A DNA stretch of 64,000 bases from Actinophytocola xinjiangensis. Its GTDB lineage: Bacteria > Actinomycetota > Actinomycetes > Mycobacteriales > Pseudonocardiaceae. The stretch is from assembly GCF_001921215.1 (NCBI RefSeq), contig NZ_MSIF01000028.1, forward strand, positions 1 through 64,000, read 5' to 3'. Positions 1-10,195 of the stretch are shown here, in pieces. The notes beneath the pieces were generated by a model. The model ran no database searches. It was not told the DNA's origin and was given only the letters and a program-made list of their open reading frames with translations. Numbering within the stretch: the stretch's first letter is position 1; every line of letters starts with the position of its first letter. The translations under genes were made by a program, and so were the position numbers.

Positions 1-380
1 GGGCGCGGCGGCACCGGCGGCCCGGGCGGCGGCGGCTCGACGGTCCCGCCGCCCGTCACCGTCACCGTGTAGTCCACGCCCCGCGCCGGCACCCGGTGCA
101 GGCCCAGCACCACCTGCCAGGTCCCCGGCTCCAGCTCGCCCGGCAGGTAGCCGGGAGTCGCGGCGCCCGGGGTGATCGTGAACCGGGTCCGGGCGCCGCC
201 CGACCAGCCCCGCCAGCCGGCCGGGCCGGCGCAGCCCAGGTCGAGCACGGCGGCCGGGTCGGCCACCGCCAGCTCGACGGTGACGCCGGGCGAACCGGGC
301 GGGACCTCGAACGGCAGGCCCGGCCAGGGGTCGGCGGCGCGGTCGTCACGGGTCCAGACCCCGGTGTGGACGATCTTCAC
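1..380 (-). CDS. CehA/McbA-type metallohydrolase, N-terminal part (cut by window edge)
   Basis: The minus frame opens with GTG at 380 (VKIVHTGVWTRDD) and stays open to the window edge, so only about 126 N-terminal residues are seen. It ends in a proline-rich linker (EPPPPGPPVPP). The beta-rich start and the phrase LGLHRVPARGVDYTVTV match the N-terminal region found before the PHP-type metal-binding domain in CehA/McbA-like hydrolases. The catalytic domain itself lies outside the window, so the enzyme call rests on this N-terminal region only. It is divergent from the gene at 472, with 91 bp between the two starts. Confidence 0.6.
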   Translation of the reverse strand, partial: MKIVHTGVWTRDDRAADPWPGLPFEVPPGSPGVTVELAVADPAAVLDLGCAGPAGWRGWSGGARTRFTITPGAATPGYLPGELEPGTWQVVLGLHRVPARGVDYTVTVTGGGTVEPPPPGPPVPPR

Positions 381-458
381 GGGGCGATCCTGCCAGGGAA
401 TGTGGCGCCGATGGGCACCCACGGGCGCGGCTGCGACACGGTCACCGCGGCGACCGGG

Positions 459-471
459 TAGCGTGCGAGCC
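459..471 (+). promoter_or_regulatory. Leaderless -10 box (TAGCGT) for the gene at 472
   Basis: TAGCGT at 459-464 is followed by 7 nt and the GTG start. The transcript would therefore begin at or next to the start codon, and no Shine-Dalgarno sequence is present. Confidence 0.45.
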
Positions 472-1458
472 GTGACGGATCCGGTAGACGCCCGCCTGCT
501 CGGCGTGGTCGCCGAGATGGGCAGAGCAGCCGTGCACGAGGTAGCCGCTCGGTTGGGCATGGACCCCCGGGAGGTGGCCTCGCGCCTGGTCGCGCTGTCC
601 GCGACCGGTCTGCCCCTGCTCGTCGGCGTGGAATGCGACCCGGCTCGGCTGCGGGCCGCGCTCGCCCCCGCGCCGCCGGCCTACGGCTACCCACCCCAAC
701 AGCCCCACCAGGCGATGCCGTCCGGGCCGATGCACGTGTACGCACAGCCCGTCCCGCCGCAGCCGCCGTCCGGGCCGTACTCGGTGCCGTCGGGTCCGTA
801 CTCCGTGCCGTCCGGGCCGCAGCAGGTGCCGGCCGCCTACCAGCGCACCGGCCCGCCCAGCGCACCGTTCCCCGCCCAGACCGGGCCGCCCAGCGCACCC
901 GTGCCGCTGCCGCCGGCGGAGGGCCCGATCAGCACGTGGGGCCCGCCGCAGATGTCGACCTGGGCGCGCGGGGACCAGCCGCCGCAGGACATGACCCAGC
1001 AGACCGTGCGGACCGAACGGCCGGGGGCCGGGGTCCGGCAGGGCAAGGTCGGCAGCATGCTGCAGACCGAGGGCCTGGAGGGCGAGCAGCTGTCGATCCA
1101 GCTGGTCGAGGTCGTCGACCCGGCCGACTACCTGTTCACCGCCGCCGGCTACCGGCTCCAGGAGGGCGAGCGGTCGGTCGTGGTGCACACCGAGCTGACC
1201 AACCGGGGCACGATCGCCTTCCAGTCGCTGCCCGACATGTACCTGGTGCTGGTCACCCCGGACGGGAAGACGATCACCAAGGCGCCGGTGTCGCTGTCCT
1301 CGCGCCCGCCGCACCGCATCGGCGTGCCGCCGGGCGAGACCGCCGGCGGGCACACCGTCTACGTCGTGCCGGAGAACATCGAGGTCACCCAGGTGCGGTG
1401 GAGCCCACGCCCGGACGAGGAGTCCCGCACGCTGACCTGGAACGTCGAGGACAACTAG
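472..1458 (+). CDS. AsnC-like winged-helix protein with Pro-rich linker and C-terminal beta domain
   Basis: A 328-residue protein. Residues 1-55 (VTDPVDARLLGVVAEMG...) look like an AsnC/Lrp-type winged helix. Residues 60-190 are a Pro/Gly/Ser/Tyr linker with repeats such as SGPYSVP and TGPPSAP. Residues 200-328 form a charged beta-rich domain (SIQLVEVVDPADYLF...) of the DUF4352/immunoglobulin-like kind. No membrane segment is seen. The GTG at 472 is chosen because TAGCGT lies exactly 7 nt before it, the layout of a leaderless actinobacterial promoter, and because the upstream in-frame codons read as low-quality sequence. The function is unknown; the N-terminal domain suggests DNA or protein binding. 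Confidence 0.75.
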   Translation: MTDPVDARLLGVVAEMGRAAVHEVAARLGMDPREVASRLVALSATGLPLLVGVECDPARLRAALAPAPPAYGYPPQQPHQAMPSGPMHVYAQPVPPQPPSGPYSVPSGPYSVPSGPQQVPAAYQRTGPPSAPFPAQTGPPSAPVPLPPAEGPISTWGPPQMSTWARGDQPPQDMTQQTVRTERPGAGVRQGKVGSMLQTEGLEGEQLSIQLVEVVDPADYLFTAAGYRLQEGERSVVVHTELTNRGTIAFQSLPDMYLVLVTPDGKTITKAPVSLSSRPPHRIGVPPGETAGGHTVYVVPENIEVTQVRWSPRPDEESRTLTWNVEDN

Positions 1459-1466
1459 CCCCGCGA

Positions 1467-2393
1467 CTAGCTTTCGGCGGTCAGCGTCTCCAGGGCCGCG
1501 CGCAGGTCGTCGGGGTACTCGCTGACGAACTCGACGCGCCGGCCGTCGGCCGGGTGGTCGAAGGAGAGCCGGCGGGCGTGCAGCCACTGGCGGTTCACCT
1601 TCAGGTGCTTGGCCAGGACCGGGTCGGCGCCGTAGGTCAGGTCGCCGACGCACGGGTGGCGCAGCGCCGCGAAGTGCACCCGGATCTGGTGGGTGCGGCC
1701 GGTCTCCAGCTGGATGTCCACCAGCGACGCCGCGCGGAAGGCCTCCAGCACCTGGTAGTGGGTGACGCTGGGTCGGCCGCTGGCGACCACGGCGAACTTG
1801 TAGTCGTGCTTGGGGTGGCGGTCGATCGGCGCGTCGATGGTGCCCGACGACGGGTCGGGGTGGCCCTGCACGAGCGCGTGGTAGCCCTTGTCGACCGTGC
1901 GTTCCTTGAACGCGCGCTTGAGCACCGTGTACGCGTGCTCGCTCTTGGCGACGACCATGACACCGGTGGTGCCGACGTCCAGCCGGTGCACCACGCCCTG
2001 CCGTTCGGCCGCGCCGGAGGTCGACACCCGCACCCCGGCGGCGGCCAGCCCACCGACGACCGTCGGGCCGGTCCAGCCGGGGCTCGGGTGGGCGGCGACG
2101 CCGACCGGCTTGTCCACGACGATGATGTCGTCGTCCTCGTGGAGGATCGTCATGCCGGCGACGGCCAGCGGTTCGACCTCGACCGGGCGGTCCGGCTCGG
2201 GGAGGGTGACCTCCAGCCACGTGCCGGCGACCAGCCGGTCGGACTTGCCGGCGGGCTGCCCGTCCACGCTGACCTCGCCCGACTCGGCGAGCGCGGCGAC
2301 GACCGTGCGGGACAGGCCGAGCAGCTTGGCCAGGCCGGCGTCGACCCGCATGCCGTCCAGGCCGTCGGGTACCGGGAGGGTCCGCAGGCTCAC
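1467..2393 (-). CDS. RluA/RluD-family 23S rRNA pseudouridine synthase
   Basis: A 308-residue protein of normal family length. An N-terminal S4 RNA-binding domain (about residues 15-75, [17 protein letters not shown]) precedes the catalytic RluA domain. The catalytic motif [15 protein letters not shown] carries the essential Asp, and GRTHQIRVH follows near residue 230. It converts specific uridines in large-subunit rRNA to pseudouridine; the exact target site cannot be read from sequence. Its ATG overlaps the lspA stop by 4 bp (ATGA), so it is probably co-translated with lspA. Its 3' end meets the convergent gene at 1458 with only 8 bp between stops. Confidence 0.95.
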   Translation of the reverse strand: MSLRTLPVPDGLDGMRVDAGLAKLLGLSRTVVAALAESGEVSVDGQPAGKSDRLVAGTWLEVTLPEPDRPVEVEPLAVAGMTILHEDDDIIVVDKPVGVAAHPSPGWTGPTVVGGLAAAGVRVSTSGAAERQGVVHRLDVGTTGVMVVAKSEHAYTVLKRAFKERTVDKGYHALVQGHPDPSSGTIDAPIDRHPKHDYKFAVVASGRPSVTHYQVLEAFRAASLVDIQLETGRTHQIRVHFAALRHPCVGDLTYGADPVLAKHLKVNRQWLHARRLSFDHPADGRRVEFVSEYPDDLRAALETLTAES

Positions 2394-3058
2394 GTCTGGT
2401 CCTCGGAGGTGTCCCCTGGCTTCTTGTCCGTCGGTTCGTCCTGCGGTTCGTCCGTCGGTTTGTCCTTGGTGGAGGTGCCGTCGTAGTCGCGGCCGAGCAG
2501 CGCCATCAGCACGATCAGCGCGCCACCGCAGACGATCGACGAGTCGGCGACGTTGAAGACCGGGAAGAAGTCGCCGTTGGGTTCGATCACCGACACGAAG
2601 TCGACCACGTGCCCGCGCAGCGGGCCAGGCTCGCGGAAGAACCGGTCGATGAGGTTGCCCAGCGCGCCGGCCAGCACCATCGCCAGACCGACGGCCCAGC
2701 CGACCGACCGCAGCTTGGGCATGATCCAGATGATCGCGATCACCACCCCGGTGGCGACCAGCGTCAGCAGCCAGGTCATCCCGGTCGCCATGCCGAACGC
2801 GGCACCCGCGTTGCGCACGATCTGCAGGTAAACCAGCCCGCCGAGCACCGGAACCGGCGGCTCACCGTCCAGGTTGGCCACCGCGATGATCTTGGTGATC
2901 AGGTCGGCGACCAGGATCACCGGCGCGACGAGAAGGAACAGCCAGCCCCGGCGCGGGGGCAGGGCGTCCGCCGGCGGCGGGGTGTCGTCGGACCCGCCGG
3001 TCGTGTCCGCCCGTACGGTCTCGTCGGCCTCGGTGCCGGTGCTTGGCTCGTCGCTCAC
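2390..3058 (-). CDS. lspA: Lipoprotein signal peptidase (signal peptidase II)
   Basis: An inner-membrane aspartyl protease that removes signal peptides from diacylglyceryl-modified prolipoproteins. Four transmembrane stretches are visible. The conserved catalytic-Asp motifs are GNLIDRF and VFNVADSSI. The family core is about 160 residues; here there is an acidic/Thr-rich N-terminal extension of about 40 residues and a charged C-terminal tail rich in DEP and TDKK. GTG at 3058 (VSDEPST) is chosen because a -10-like GACAAT lies 6 nt upstream, fitting a leaderless start; in-frame GTGs at 3073 and 3082 are alternatives. The rluA-type gene follows in a 4-bp overlap. Confidence 0.93.
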   Translation of the reverse strand: MSDEPSTGTEADETVRADTTGGSDDTPPPADALPPRRGWLFLLVAPVILVADLITKIIAVANLDGEPPVPVLGGLVYLQIVRNAGAAFGMATGMTWLLTLVATGVVIAIIWIMPKLRSVGWAVGLAMVLAGALGNLIDRFFREPGPLRGHVVDFVSVIEPNGDFFPVFNVADSSIVCGGALIVLMALLGRDYDGTSTKDKPTDEPQDEPTDKKPGDTSEDQT

Positions 3059-3100
3059 CCGGCCATTGTCCACGCACCCCACGCGGCCACGACCGGCACG

Positions 3101-4447
3101 TCAGGCACCGGCGGCCGGGGTCAGCGGCCCGCCGGTCAGCAGGGCCGGCAGCGGGCGCGGGTCAGGGGTCGGGGTCCAGCGGCCGTCGACCAGTGCGTAG
3201 TCCCAGGCCGGGCCGTCGGTGACCAGCGAGCGCAGGGCCGTGACGAACCGGTCGACGTGCTCGGCGGTGGTGCCCAGCCCCAGGCTGGCCCGCACCGCCC
3301 GCCCGCCGGGGGCGCCGGCGGCGGCCAGCAGGCGGCGGGTCGCGATGTGCGCGCAGAACGCGCCGTCGCGCACGCCGATGCCGTGCTCGGCCGACAGCGC
3401 GGCGGCCAGCAGACCCGGGTCGTGACCCTCGACGGCCAGGCTCACCACCGCCACCCGGTCCGCGCCGAACAGGCTCAGCTCGCGGACCCCGGGGACCGCC
3501 GCCAGGCCGGCGCGCAGCCGGTCGAGCAGGGCGCGTTCGTGGGCGATGACCGACTCCCAGCCCCACGCGCTGATCGTGGCGCAGGCGACCGCCATGGCGT
3601 GCGCGCCCACGACGTTGGGGGTGCCGGCCTCGTGCCGTTCCACCCCGGTCGACCAGGACACCGTCAGCTCGTCGGTGACCAGGCTGGACGCGCCGCCGCC
3701 GGCCAGGTAGGGGGCGGCGGCGCGCAGCCAGTCCGCCCGGCCGACCAGCGCGCCGGCCCCGAACGGGGCGTAGAGCTTGTGGCCGGAGAGCACGACGTAG
3801 TCCACGTCCAGCGCGCGGACGTCGACCGGGCGGTGCGGCGCGAGCTGGGCGGCGTCGAGCACGACCCGGGCGCCGTGCTCGCGGGCGGTGGCCACGACGG
3901 CCGGCACCGGCCACAGCTCGCCGGTGACGTTGGACGCGCCGGTCACCACGACCAGCCGGGGGCCGGTCGGACAGGAGCGCAGCGCCTCGCCGAGGGCGGC
4001 CACCGACGAGATCCGGTGCACCAGCCGGCCGCGCCAGGGCAGCGTCGCGGCGTGGTGGTCGGTGTCGAACACGACCACCGAGGTGCCCCTGGGCAGCGCC
4101 CTGGACAGCAGGTTCAGCGCGTCGGTGGTGTTGCGGGTGAACACCACGGTGTCGGTGGCGCGCGCGCCGACGAACGAGCGGACGACCTCGCGGGCCCGCT
4201 CGTAGATCCTGGTCGAGACCTGGGAGGCGAACCCGGCGCCCCGGTGCACGCTGGCGTACCAGGGCAGCAGCTCGTCGACGGCGTCACGCACGGCGCGCAG
4301 GCAGGGGGCGCTGGCGGCGTGGTCGAGGTTGGCGTAGGGCACCTCGCGGCCGTCGACCAGCGGCACGGTCAGCTCGGCGCCGGTCACCGGCGGCACGGCG
4401 ACCGGGGCGGCGGCGCCGGAACGGGCGTGCGGGATGGCGAGCGTCAT
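3101..4447 (-). CDS. Class V aminotransferase (cysteine-desulfurase-like PLP enzyme) under SAM-IV control
   Basis: A 448-residue fold-type I PLP enzyme. The motif NLDHAASAP lies near the N-terminus, TRNTTDALN is the phosphate-binding region, and the Schiff-base lysine sits in VLSGHKLYAPFGAG. It resembles cysteine desulfurases and isopenicillin-N-epimerase-like members of the class; the substrate is not known. ATG at 4447 is preceded by AAGAGG at a good distance, and it replaces a longer in-frame start at 4504. The leader carries a SAM-IV riboswitch, so the enzyme is probably tied to sulfur amino acid or SAM economy, with synthesis falling when SAM is plentiful. Confidence 0.88.
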   Translation of the reverse strand: MTLAIPHARSGAAAPVAVPPVTGAELTVPLVDGREVPYANLDHAASAPCLRAVRDAVDELLPWYASVHRGAGFASQVSTRIYERAREVVRSFVGARATDTVVFTRNTTDALNLLSRALPRGTSVVVFDTDHHAATLPWRGRLVHRISSVAALGEALRSCPTGPRLVVVTGASNVTGELWPVPAVVATAREHGARVVLDAAQLAPHRPVDVRALDVDYVVLSGHKLYAPFGAGALVGRADWLRAAAPYLAGGGASSLVTDELTVSWSTGVERHEAGTPNVVGAHAMAVACATISAWGWESVIAHERALLDRLRAGLAAVPGVRELSLFGADRVAVVSLAVEGHDPGLLAAALSAEHGIGVRDGAFCAHIATRRLLAAAGAPGGRAVRASLGLGTTAEHVDRFVTALRSLVTDGPAWDYALVDGRWTPTPDPRPLPALLTGGPLTPAAGA

Positions 4448-4484
4448 CGGGACCTCTTCCGGGTCGGGGACCCCGACCCAGGGC

Positions 4485-4602
4485 CCGCGCTTGCCCGTCC
4501 GCACGTCGCGGAGGGCCAGGTCCTCACCCGGGGCACCCCACCGCGGTAGGAGGGTTGCCGGTCAGCGAGCCGGGGCTTCGCGCTGACACTCATGACCTTC
4601 GA
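4485..4602 (-). promoter_or_regulatory. SAM-IV riboswitch
   Basis: Read on the minus strand, the leader of the class V aminotransferase contains the SAM-IV core in order: GGTCATGAGTGTCAGCG, AAGCCCCGGCT, CGCTGACCGGCAACCCTCC, then ACCGCGGTGGGGTGCCCC and GGGTGAGGACC. The closing helix P1 pairs AAGGTC (4594-4599) with GGACCT (4518-4523). A downstream hairpin TCCGC/GCGGA follows. SAM-IV is an actinobacterial S-adenosylmethionine aptamer that normally lowers expression of sulfur-metabolism genes. Recognition is by motif; a covariance search was not possible. Confidence 0.9.
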
Positions 4603-4663
4603 GGAGCCACAGTAGCCGACCCGACTCGAGCATCGCCGGATCGGCATTGCCAGACTGACGGCC

Positions 4664-6097
4664 ATGAGTGACGCCTCCGCGAGTGACGCCTCCCCGAGTG
4701 ACTTCGACGTGCTGGTGCTCGGCTCCGGCCCCGGCGGGCAGCGCGCGGCGATCGCCGCGGCCAAGCTCGGCGCCACGGTCGGCCTGGTCGAACGCCGCAA
4801 CATGATCGGCGGCGTGTGCATCAACACCGGCACCATCCCGTCCAAGACGCTGCGCGAGGCCGTCCTGTACCTGACGGGCATGTCCCAGCGTGAGCTGTAC
4901 GGGCAGAGCTACCGGGTCAAGGACGAGATCACCATCGGCGACCTGACCGCGCGCACGAGCCACGTCGTGAGCCGCGAGGTCGACGTGATCCGCGCGCAGC
5001 TGGCCCGCAACGGGGTGGACGTGCTGCCCGGGATGGGCCGGTTCCTCGACCGCAACACCATCCAGGTGACCGACGGGACGGGGCAGGAGCGGCTGGTCAC
5101 GGCGAACAAGATCGTGATCGCCACCGGCACCGAACCGGCCCGTCCGTCCACTGTGGACTTCGACGGACAGACGATCATCGACTCCGACGGCATCATCGGG
5201 CTGAACTCCATCCCACGCTCGATGATCGTCGTCGGCGCCGGGGTGATCGGCATCGAGTACGCCTCGATGTTCGCCGCCCTCGGTACCAAGGTCACAGTGA
5301 TCGAGCAGCGCAACCGGATGCTGGAGTTCTGCGACACCGAGGTCGTCGAGGCGCTCAAGTACCAGCTGCGCGACCTCGCGGTGACCTTCCGGTTCGGCGA
5401 GACCGTCACCGCCGTCGAGCGCTACGCCAAGGGCACCGTCGCGACCCTGGAGAGCGGCAAGAAGATCCCCGCCGACACGGTGATGTACTCCGCCGGACGC
5501 CAGGGCATGACCGAGCACCTCGACCTGCCGGCCGCCGGGCTGCAGGCCGACAAGCGCGGGCGGATCGCGGTGGACAAGGAGTTCCGCACCGCCGTGGACA
5601 ACATCTACGCCGTCGGTGACGTGATCGGCTTCCCCGCGCTGGCCGCGACCTCCATGGAACAGGGCCGGCTGGCCGCCCACCACGCGTGCGGCGAACCGGC
5701 CCACCCCATGCACGAGCTCCAGCCGATCGGGATCTACACCATCCCGGAGATCAGCTTCATCGGGCAGACCGAGGACCAGCTGACCGACAAGCGGATCCCG
5801 TTCGAGGTCGGCGTGTCCCGGTACCGGGAGCTGGCCAGGGGCCAGATCGTCGGCGACACCTACGGCGTGCTGAAGCTGCTGGTGTCCCCCGAGGACCGCT
5901 CGCTGCTCGGGGTGCACGTGTTCGGCACCAACGCCACCGAGCTGGTCCACATCGGACAGGCGGTCATGGGCTGCGGCGGCACCGTCGACTACCTGGTGGA
6001 CACCGTGTTCAACTACCCGACGCTGGCCGAGGCCTACAAGGTCGCCGCGCTGGACGCGACCAACAAGATGCGGCTGATCAACCAGCTCACCGACTGA
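4664..6097 (+). CDS. sthA: Soluble (Si-specific) pyridine nucleotide transhydrogenase
   Basis: A 477-residue FAD flavoprotein that moves hydride between NADPH and NAD+ in the cytosol. It has an N-terminal FAD-binding [10 protein letters not shown], an NAD(P)-binding [14 protein letters not shown] near residue 190, a second FAD motif AVGDVIG near residue 315, and a C-terminal dimerisation domain. The segment [12 protein letters not shown] keeps only one cysteine of the CxxxxC redox pair seen in lipoamide dehydrogenases, which is the hallmark of SthA. The start is preceded by a CAGACT-like -10 seven nt upstream, so it may be leaderless. It is convergent with the antiporter gene, with only 7 bp between stops. 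Confidence 0.95.
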   Translation: MSDASASDASPSDFDVLVLGSGPGGQRAAIAAAKLGATVGLVERRNMIGGVCINTGTIPSKTLREAVLYLTGMSQRELYGQSYRVKDEITIGDLTARTSHVVSREVDVIRAQLARNGVDVLPGMGRFLDRNTIQVTDGTGQERLVTANKIVIATGTEPARPSTVDFDGQTIIDSDGIIGLNSIPRSMIVVGAGVIGIEYASMFAALGTKVTVIEQRNRMLEFCDTEVVEALKYQLRDLAVTFRFGETVTAVERYAKGTVATLESGKKIPADTVMYSAGRQGMTEHLDLPAAGLQADKRGRIAVDKEFRTAVDNIYAVGDVIGFPALAATSMEQGRLAAHHACGEPAHPMHELQPIGIYTIPEISFIGQTEDQLTDKRIPFEVGVSRYRELARGQIVGDTYGVLKLLVSPEDRSLLGVHVFGTNATELVHIGQAVMGCGGTVDYLVDTVFNYPTLAEAYKVAALDATNKMRLINQLTD

Positions 6098-6104
6098 GCC
6101 AGGC

Positions 6105-7592
6105 TCAACGCTCCTCGCCGGTCTCGCCCTTCCACCGGGCGAGCCGGCCGGCGCGGTCCACCGCCCGGATCCGGCGCTCGGTCTGCGTACGGACCTGCTC
6201 GGTGGCCACCACCAGCAGCTGGTCCTCCTCCTGCAGCCGGGTGGTCGGGCCGGGGGTGTGGCCGTGGCCGCCGCGCACCAGCAGGCTGACCGTCGCTCCG
6301 ACCGGCAACCGCAGCTCGGTCAGGTAGACGCCGTGCATCTTGGAACCGGGCGGGATCCGCACCTGGAGCAGCACCGCGCCCAGCTCGTCGAGCGGCGCGG
6401 CGTCCACCGACACCTCCTCCGAGCGGGCCCCGCCGCCGAGACCCAACACGCGGGCCAGCAGTTGCAGGGTGCTGCCCTGCACCACGGTCAGCACGATGAC
6501 CAGCACGAACACCGCGTCGACCAGTTCCTGGGCGCCGGCCATGCCCTCGGTCAACGGGATCATCGCCAGCACGATCGGCACCGCGCCACGCAGACCGGCC
6601 CACGACAGGAACAGCTGTTCTCGCCACGGCATGCCGAAGGGCGTCACCGACACCGCCACCGACACCGGCCGGGCGACGAAGGTGACGATCGCGCCGGCGA
6701 CCAGACCGGGGATCACCGCGTGCAGCACCCGGTCCGGCGACATGAACAGGCCCAGCAGCACGAACAGCCCGATCTGCGACAGGATGCCCAGGCCCTCGGC
6801 GAAGGAGACCGTGTCGCTGCGGTGCGGCAGCCGGGAGTTGCCAAGCACCAGCGCACAGACGTAGGCCGCGAGCAGCCCCGAGGCGTGGATCGCCGACCCA
6901 CCGGCGAACGCCAGCACCGCCACCGCGACCGTCGCGAGTGGATAGAGACCGGTGGACGGCAGCGCCGCGCGGCGCAACGCCATCGCCGCCACCCGGCCGA
7001 GCAACAGCCCGATCAGCGCGCCGACGATCAGCTCGTAGACCACCATGAACGGCGAGGCCCAGGTGAACGTCCCGCCGGAGGCCAGCAGCACCACCGCGAT
7101 GTAGGCGGGAGCGTCGTTCATGCCCGACTCCAGCTCCAGCGCCCCGACCAGCCGCCGGCTCACCGCGACGTTGCGCAGCACGCTGAACACCGCGGCCGCG
7201 TCGGTCGGCGCCAGCACCGCGCCCCACAGCAGCGCCATCCGCCAGTCCAGGTCCAGCAGCCAGTGCAGCGCCAGGGCGGTGATCACGACACTCACCACGA
7301 CGGCCACTGTGGACAGCAGGATCCCCGGCCACAGCGAGGTCCTCACCTGCGGCCAGCGGGTCGTCAGCCCGCCCTCGGTGAGGATCAGCACCAGCGCGGC
7401 CAGGCCGAGCGACTCGGTCAGCTGCGCGTTCTCGAACTCGATACCGACGCCGCCCTCACCCAGCAGCATGCCGATCGCCAGGAACAGCAGCAGCGACGGG
7501 AAACCCAGCCGCACCGACACGCGGACCGCGAGGACGGCGACCAGCAGGACAGCGGCCACGACCCCGAGCACAATGGAGAGGTTGTCGGCCAC
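6105..7592 (-). CDS. Cation (K+/Na+)/proton antiporter, CPA1 NhaP2-like, with TrkA-C domain
   Basis: A 495-residue membrane protein. About twelve transmembrane segments fill residues 5-390; LAPTDAAAVFSVL and ALELESGMNDAPAYI are the ion-binding regions of CPA1 exchangers. Residues 400-485 form a cytosolic TrkA-C-type domain (GSKMHGVYLTELRLP), a regulatory nucleotide or ion-sensing module. It exports K+ or Na+ in exchange for protons. GTG at 7592 is chosen because AGGAGG lies 5 nt upstream; a GTG two codons earlier overlaps that ribosome-binding site. It is divergent from the M28 peptidase gene. Confidence 0.9.
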   Translation of the reverse strand: MADNLSIVLGVVAAVLLVAVLAVRVSVRLGFPSLLLFLAIGMLLGEGGVGIEFENAQLTESLGLAALVLILTEGGLTTRWPQVRTSLWPGILLSTVAVVVSVVITALALHWLLDLDWRMALLWGAVLAPTDAAAVFSVLRNVAVSRRLVGALELESGMNDAPAYIAVVLLASGGTFTWASPFMVVYELIVGALIGLLLGRVAAMALRRAALPSTGLYPLATVAVAVLAFAGGSAIHASGLLAAYVCALVLGNSRLPHRSDTVSFAEGLGILSQIGLFVLLGLFMSPDRVLHAVIPGLVAGAIVTFVARPVSVAVSVTPFGMPWREQLFLSWAGLRGAVPIVLAMIPLTEGMAGAQELVDAVFVLVIVLTVVQGSTLQLLARVLGLGGGARSEEVSVDAAPLDELGAVLLQVRIPPGSKMHGVYLTELRLPVGATVSLLVRGGHGHTPGPTTRLQEEDQLLVVATEQVRTQTERRIRAVDRAGRLARWKGETGEER

Positions 7593-7641
7593 GCACACCT
7601 CCTGATCGGCCCAGGTCGACCTACCCGACGAATGAACCTAG

Positions 7642-8965
<1,324 letters not shown>

Positions 8966-8969
<4 letters not shown>

Positions 8970-10171
8970 CGCAGGAACGCGTCCAGCGCCCCGCTCAGGT
9001 GCTCCAGCGACTCGGCCACCCACGGCACCTCCAGCGGGTCGGACGCGTCGAGCACGGTCCGGCGCTGCTCGTCGGTGCGCCCGGTCAACTGCCCGGTGGC
9101 CACCCGGAACCGCAGCGACGACTCCTCCTCGCCGAACTCAACCCCGGGGAGCACCGCCACGCCGTGGTCGCCGAGCAGCCGGGCGGCCGCCTGCGGACCG
9201 GTCAGCCCGGACAGGCGGGGCGAGAGGTCCGGGTAGCAGTAGAACGACGCGTGCGGCAGCGTCACCTCCGCCCCGGCCGCGGCGAACCGCCTGGCCACCG
9301 CCGTGTTGATCCGCCGGTACACCTCCGCCGCGCGGACCACGTAGGACCGCAGCTCCGGCGGCTCACCGAACGCCAGCGCGGCGGCCGCCTCGACCGGGCG
9401 GGTCGGGCAGGACCACAGCTCGCTGCCGATGGTCAGCACGGTGTCGTGCAGCCGGCCCTGCGGGAACCGGGCCACGCCCAGCCGCCAGCCGCCCAGCGCC
9501 AGGTTCTTGCTCAGGCCGGTGGTGACGACCGTGCGCTCGGGTGCCAGCTCCGCCGGGCTGACCAGCTCGGCGCCCGGGTAGACGAGGTCGCGGTAGATCT
9601 CGTCGGAGATGATCGTCAGGTCCAGCTCGCGGGCCAGGGCGCACAGCCGCCGCACACTGTCCGGCGAGGGCAGCAGCCCCGTCGGGTTGTCCGGCAGCGT
9701 CACCACGACGGCCCGCACCGGCCGGTCCGCGCCCCGCACCGCCTTCTCCAGCAGGTCGGGGTCGGGCACGCCGCCCTCCCCCGGCCTGGTCGGCACCGAC
9801 AGCACGTTCGCGCCGGCGAGCCGGACCTGCGGCGCGTAGGACACCCAGCTGGGGCGCGGCAGGACCACGTCGCCGCCGACCGCGTACAGGGTGGCGAACA
9901 GCAGGGCCTTGCTGCCCGGCGCGCTCACCATCTGCTCGGGGACGGTCGGCAGACCGCGGCGCGACCACCAGTCGGCGGCGGCCTCCAGCAGGGCCGGGTC
10001 GCCGGCGGGCGGGCCGTAGTCGTTGCGCGTGGCCGCACCGGCCAGTGCCTCGACCAGCAGCGGGTGCACCGGCACCCCGGCCTGCCCGAACGACAGCGGC
10101 AGCACCGGTAGCCCAGCGCGCCGCCGCTGCTCCACGACCTGGTGGGCCGCCAGTGTCGCCGACACCGCCAT
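8966..10171 (-). CDS. Class I/II PLP-dependent aminotransferase
   Basis: A 401-residue fold-type I aminotransferase, a normal length. NDYGPPAGDPALLEAA is the N-terminal substrate loop, VTLPDNPTGLLPSP carries the conserved Asn-Pro-Thr-Gly, ISDEIYRDLVY has the PLP-ring Asp and Tyr, and TTGLSKNLALGGWRLG has the Schiff-base Lys and phosphate-binding Arg. The amino donor cannot be predicted. AAAGGGG lies upstream of ATG at 10171. It sits 24 bp after ileS on the same strand and is followed by a DUF167 gene in a 4-bp overlap. Confidence 0.92.
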
Positions 10172-10195
10172 GACGAATCCCCTTTCCTGAGCCTG

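Noticed and set aside
3059-3082. A longer LspA start at 3082
   Set aside because: The -10-like GACAAT would lie within the coding part; it is kept as an alternative, not the main call.
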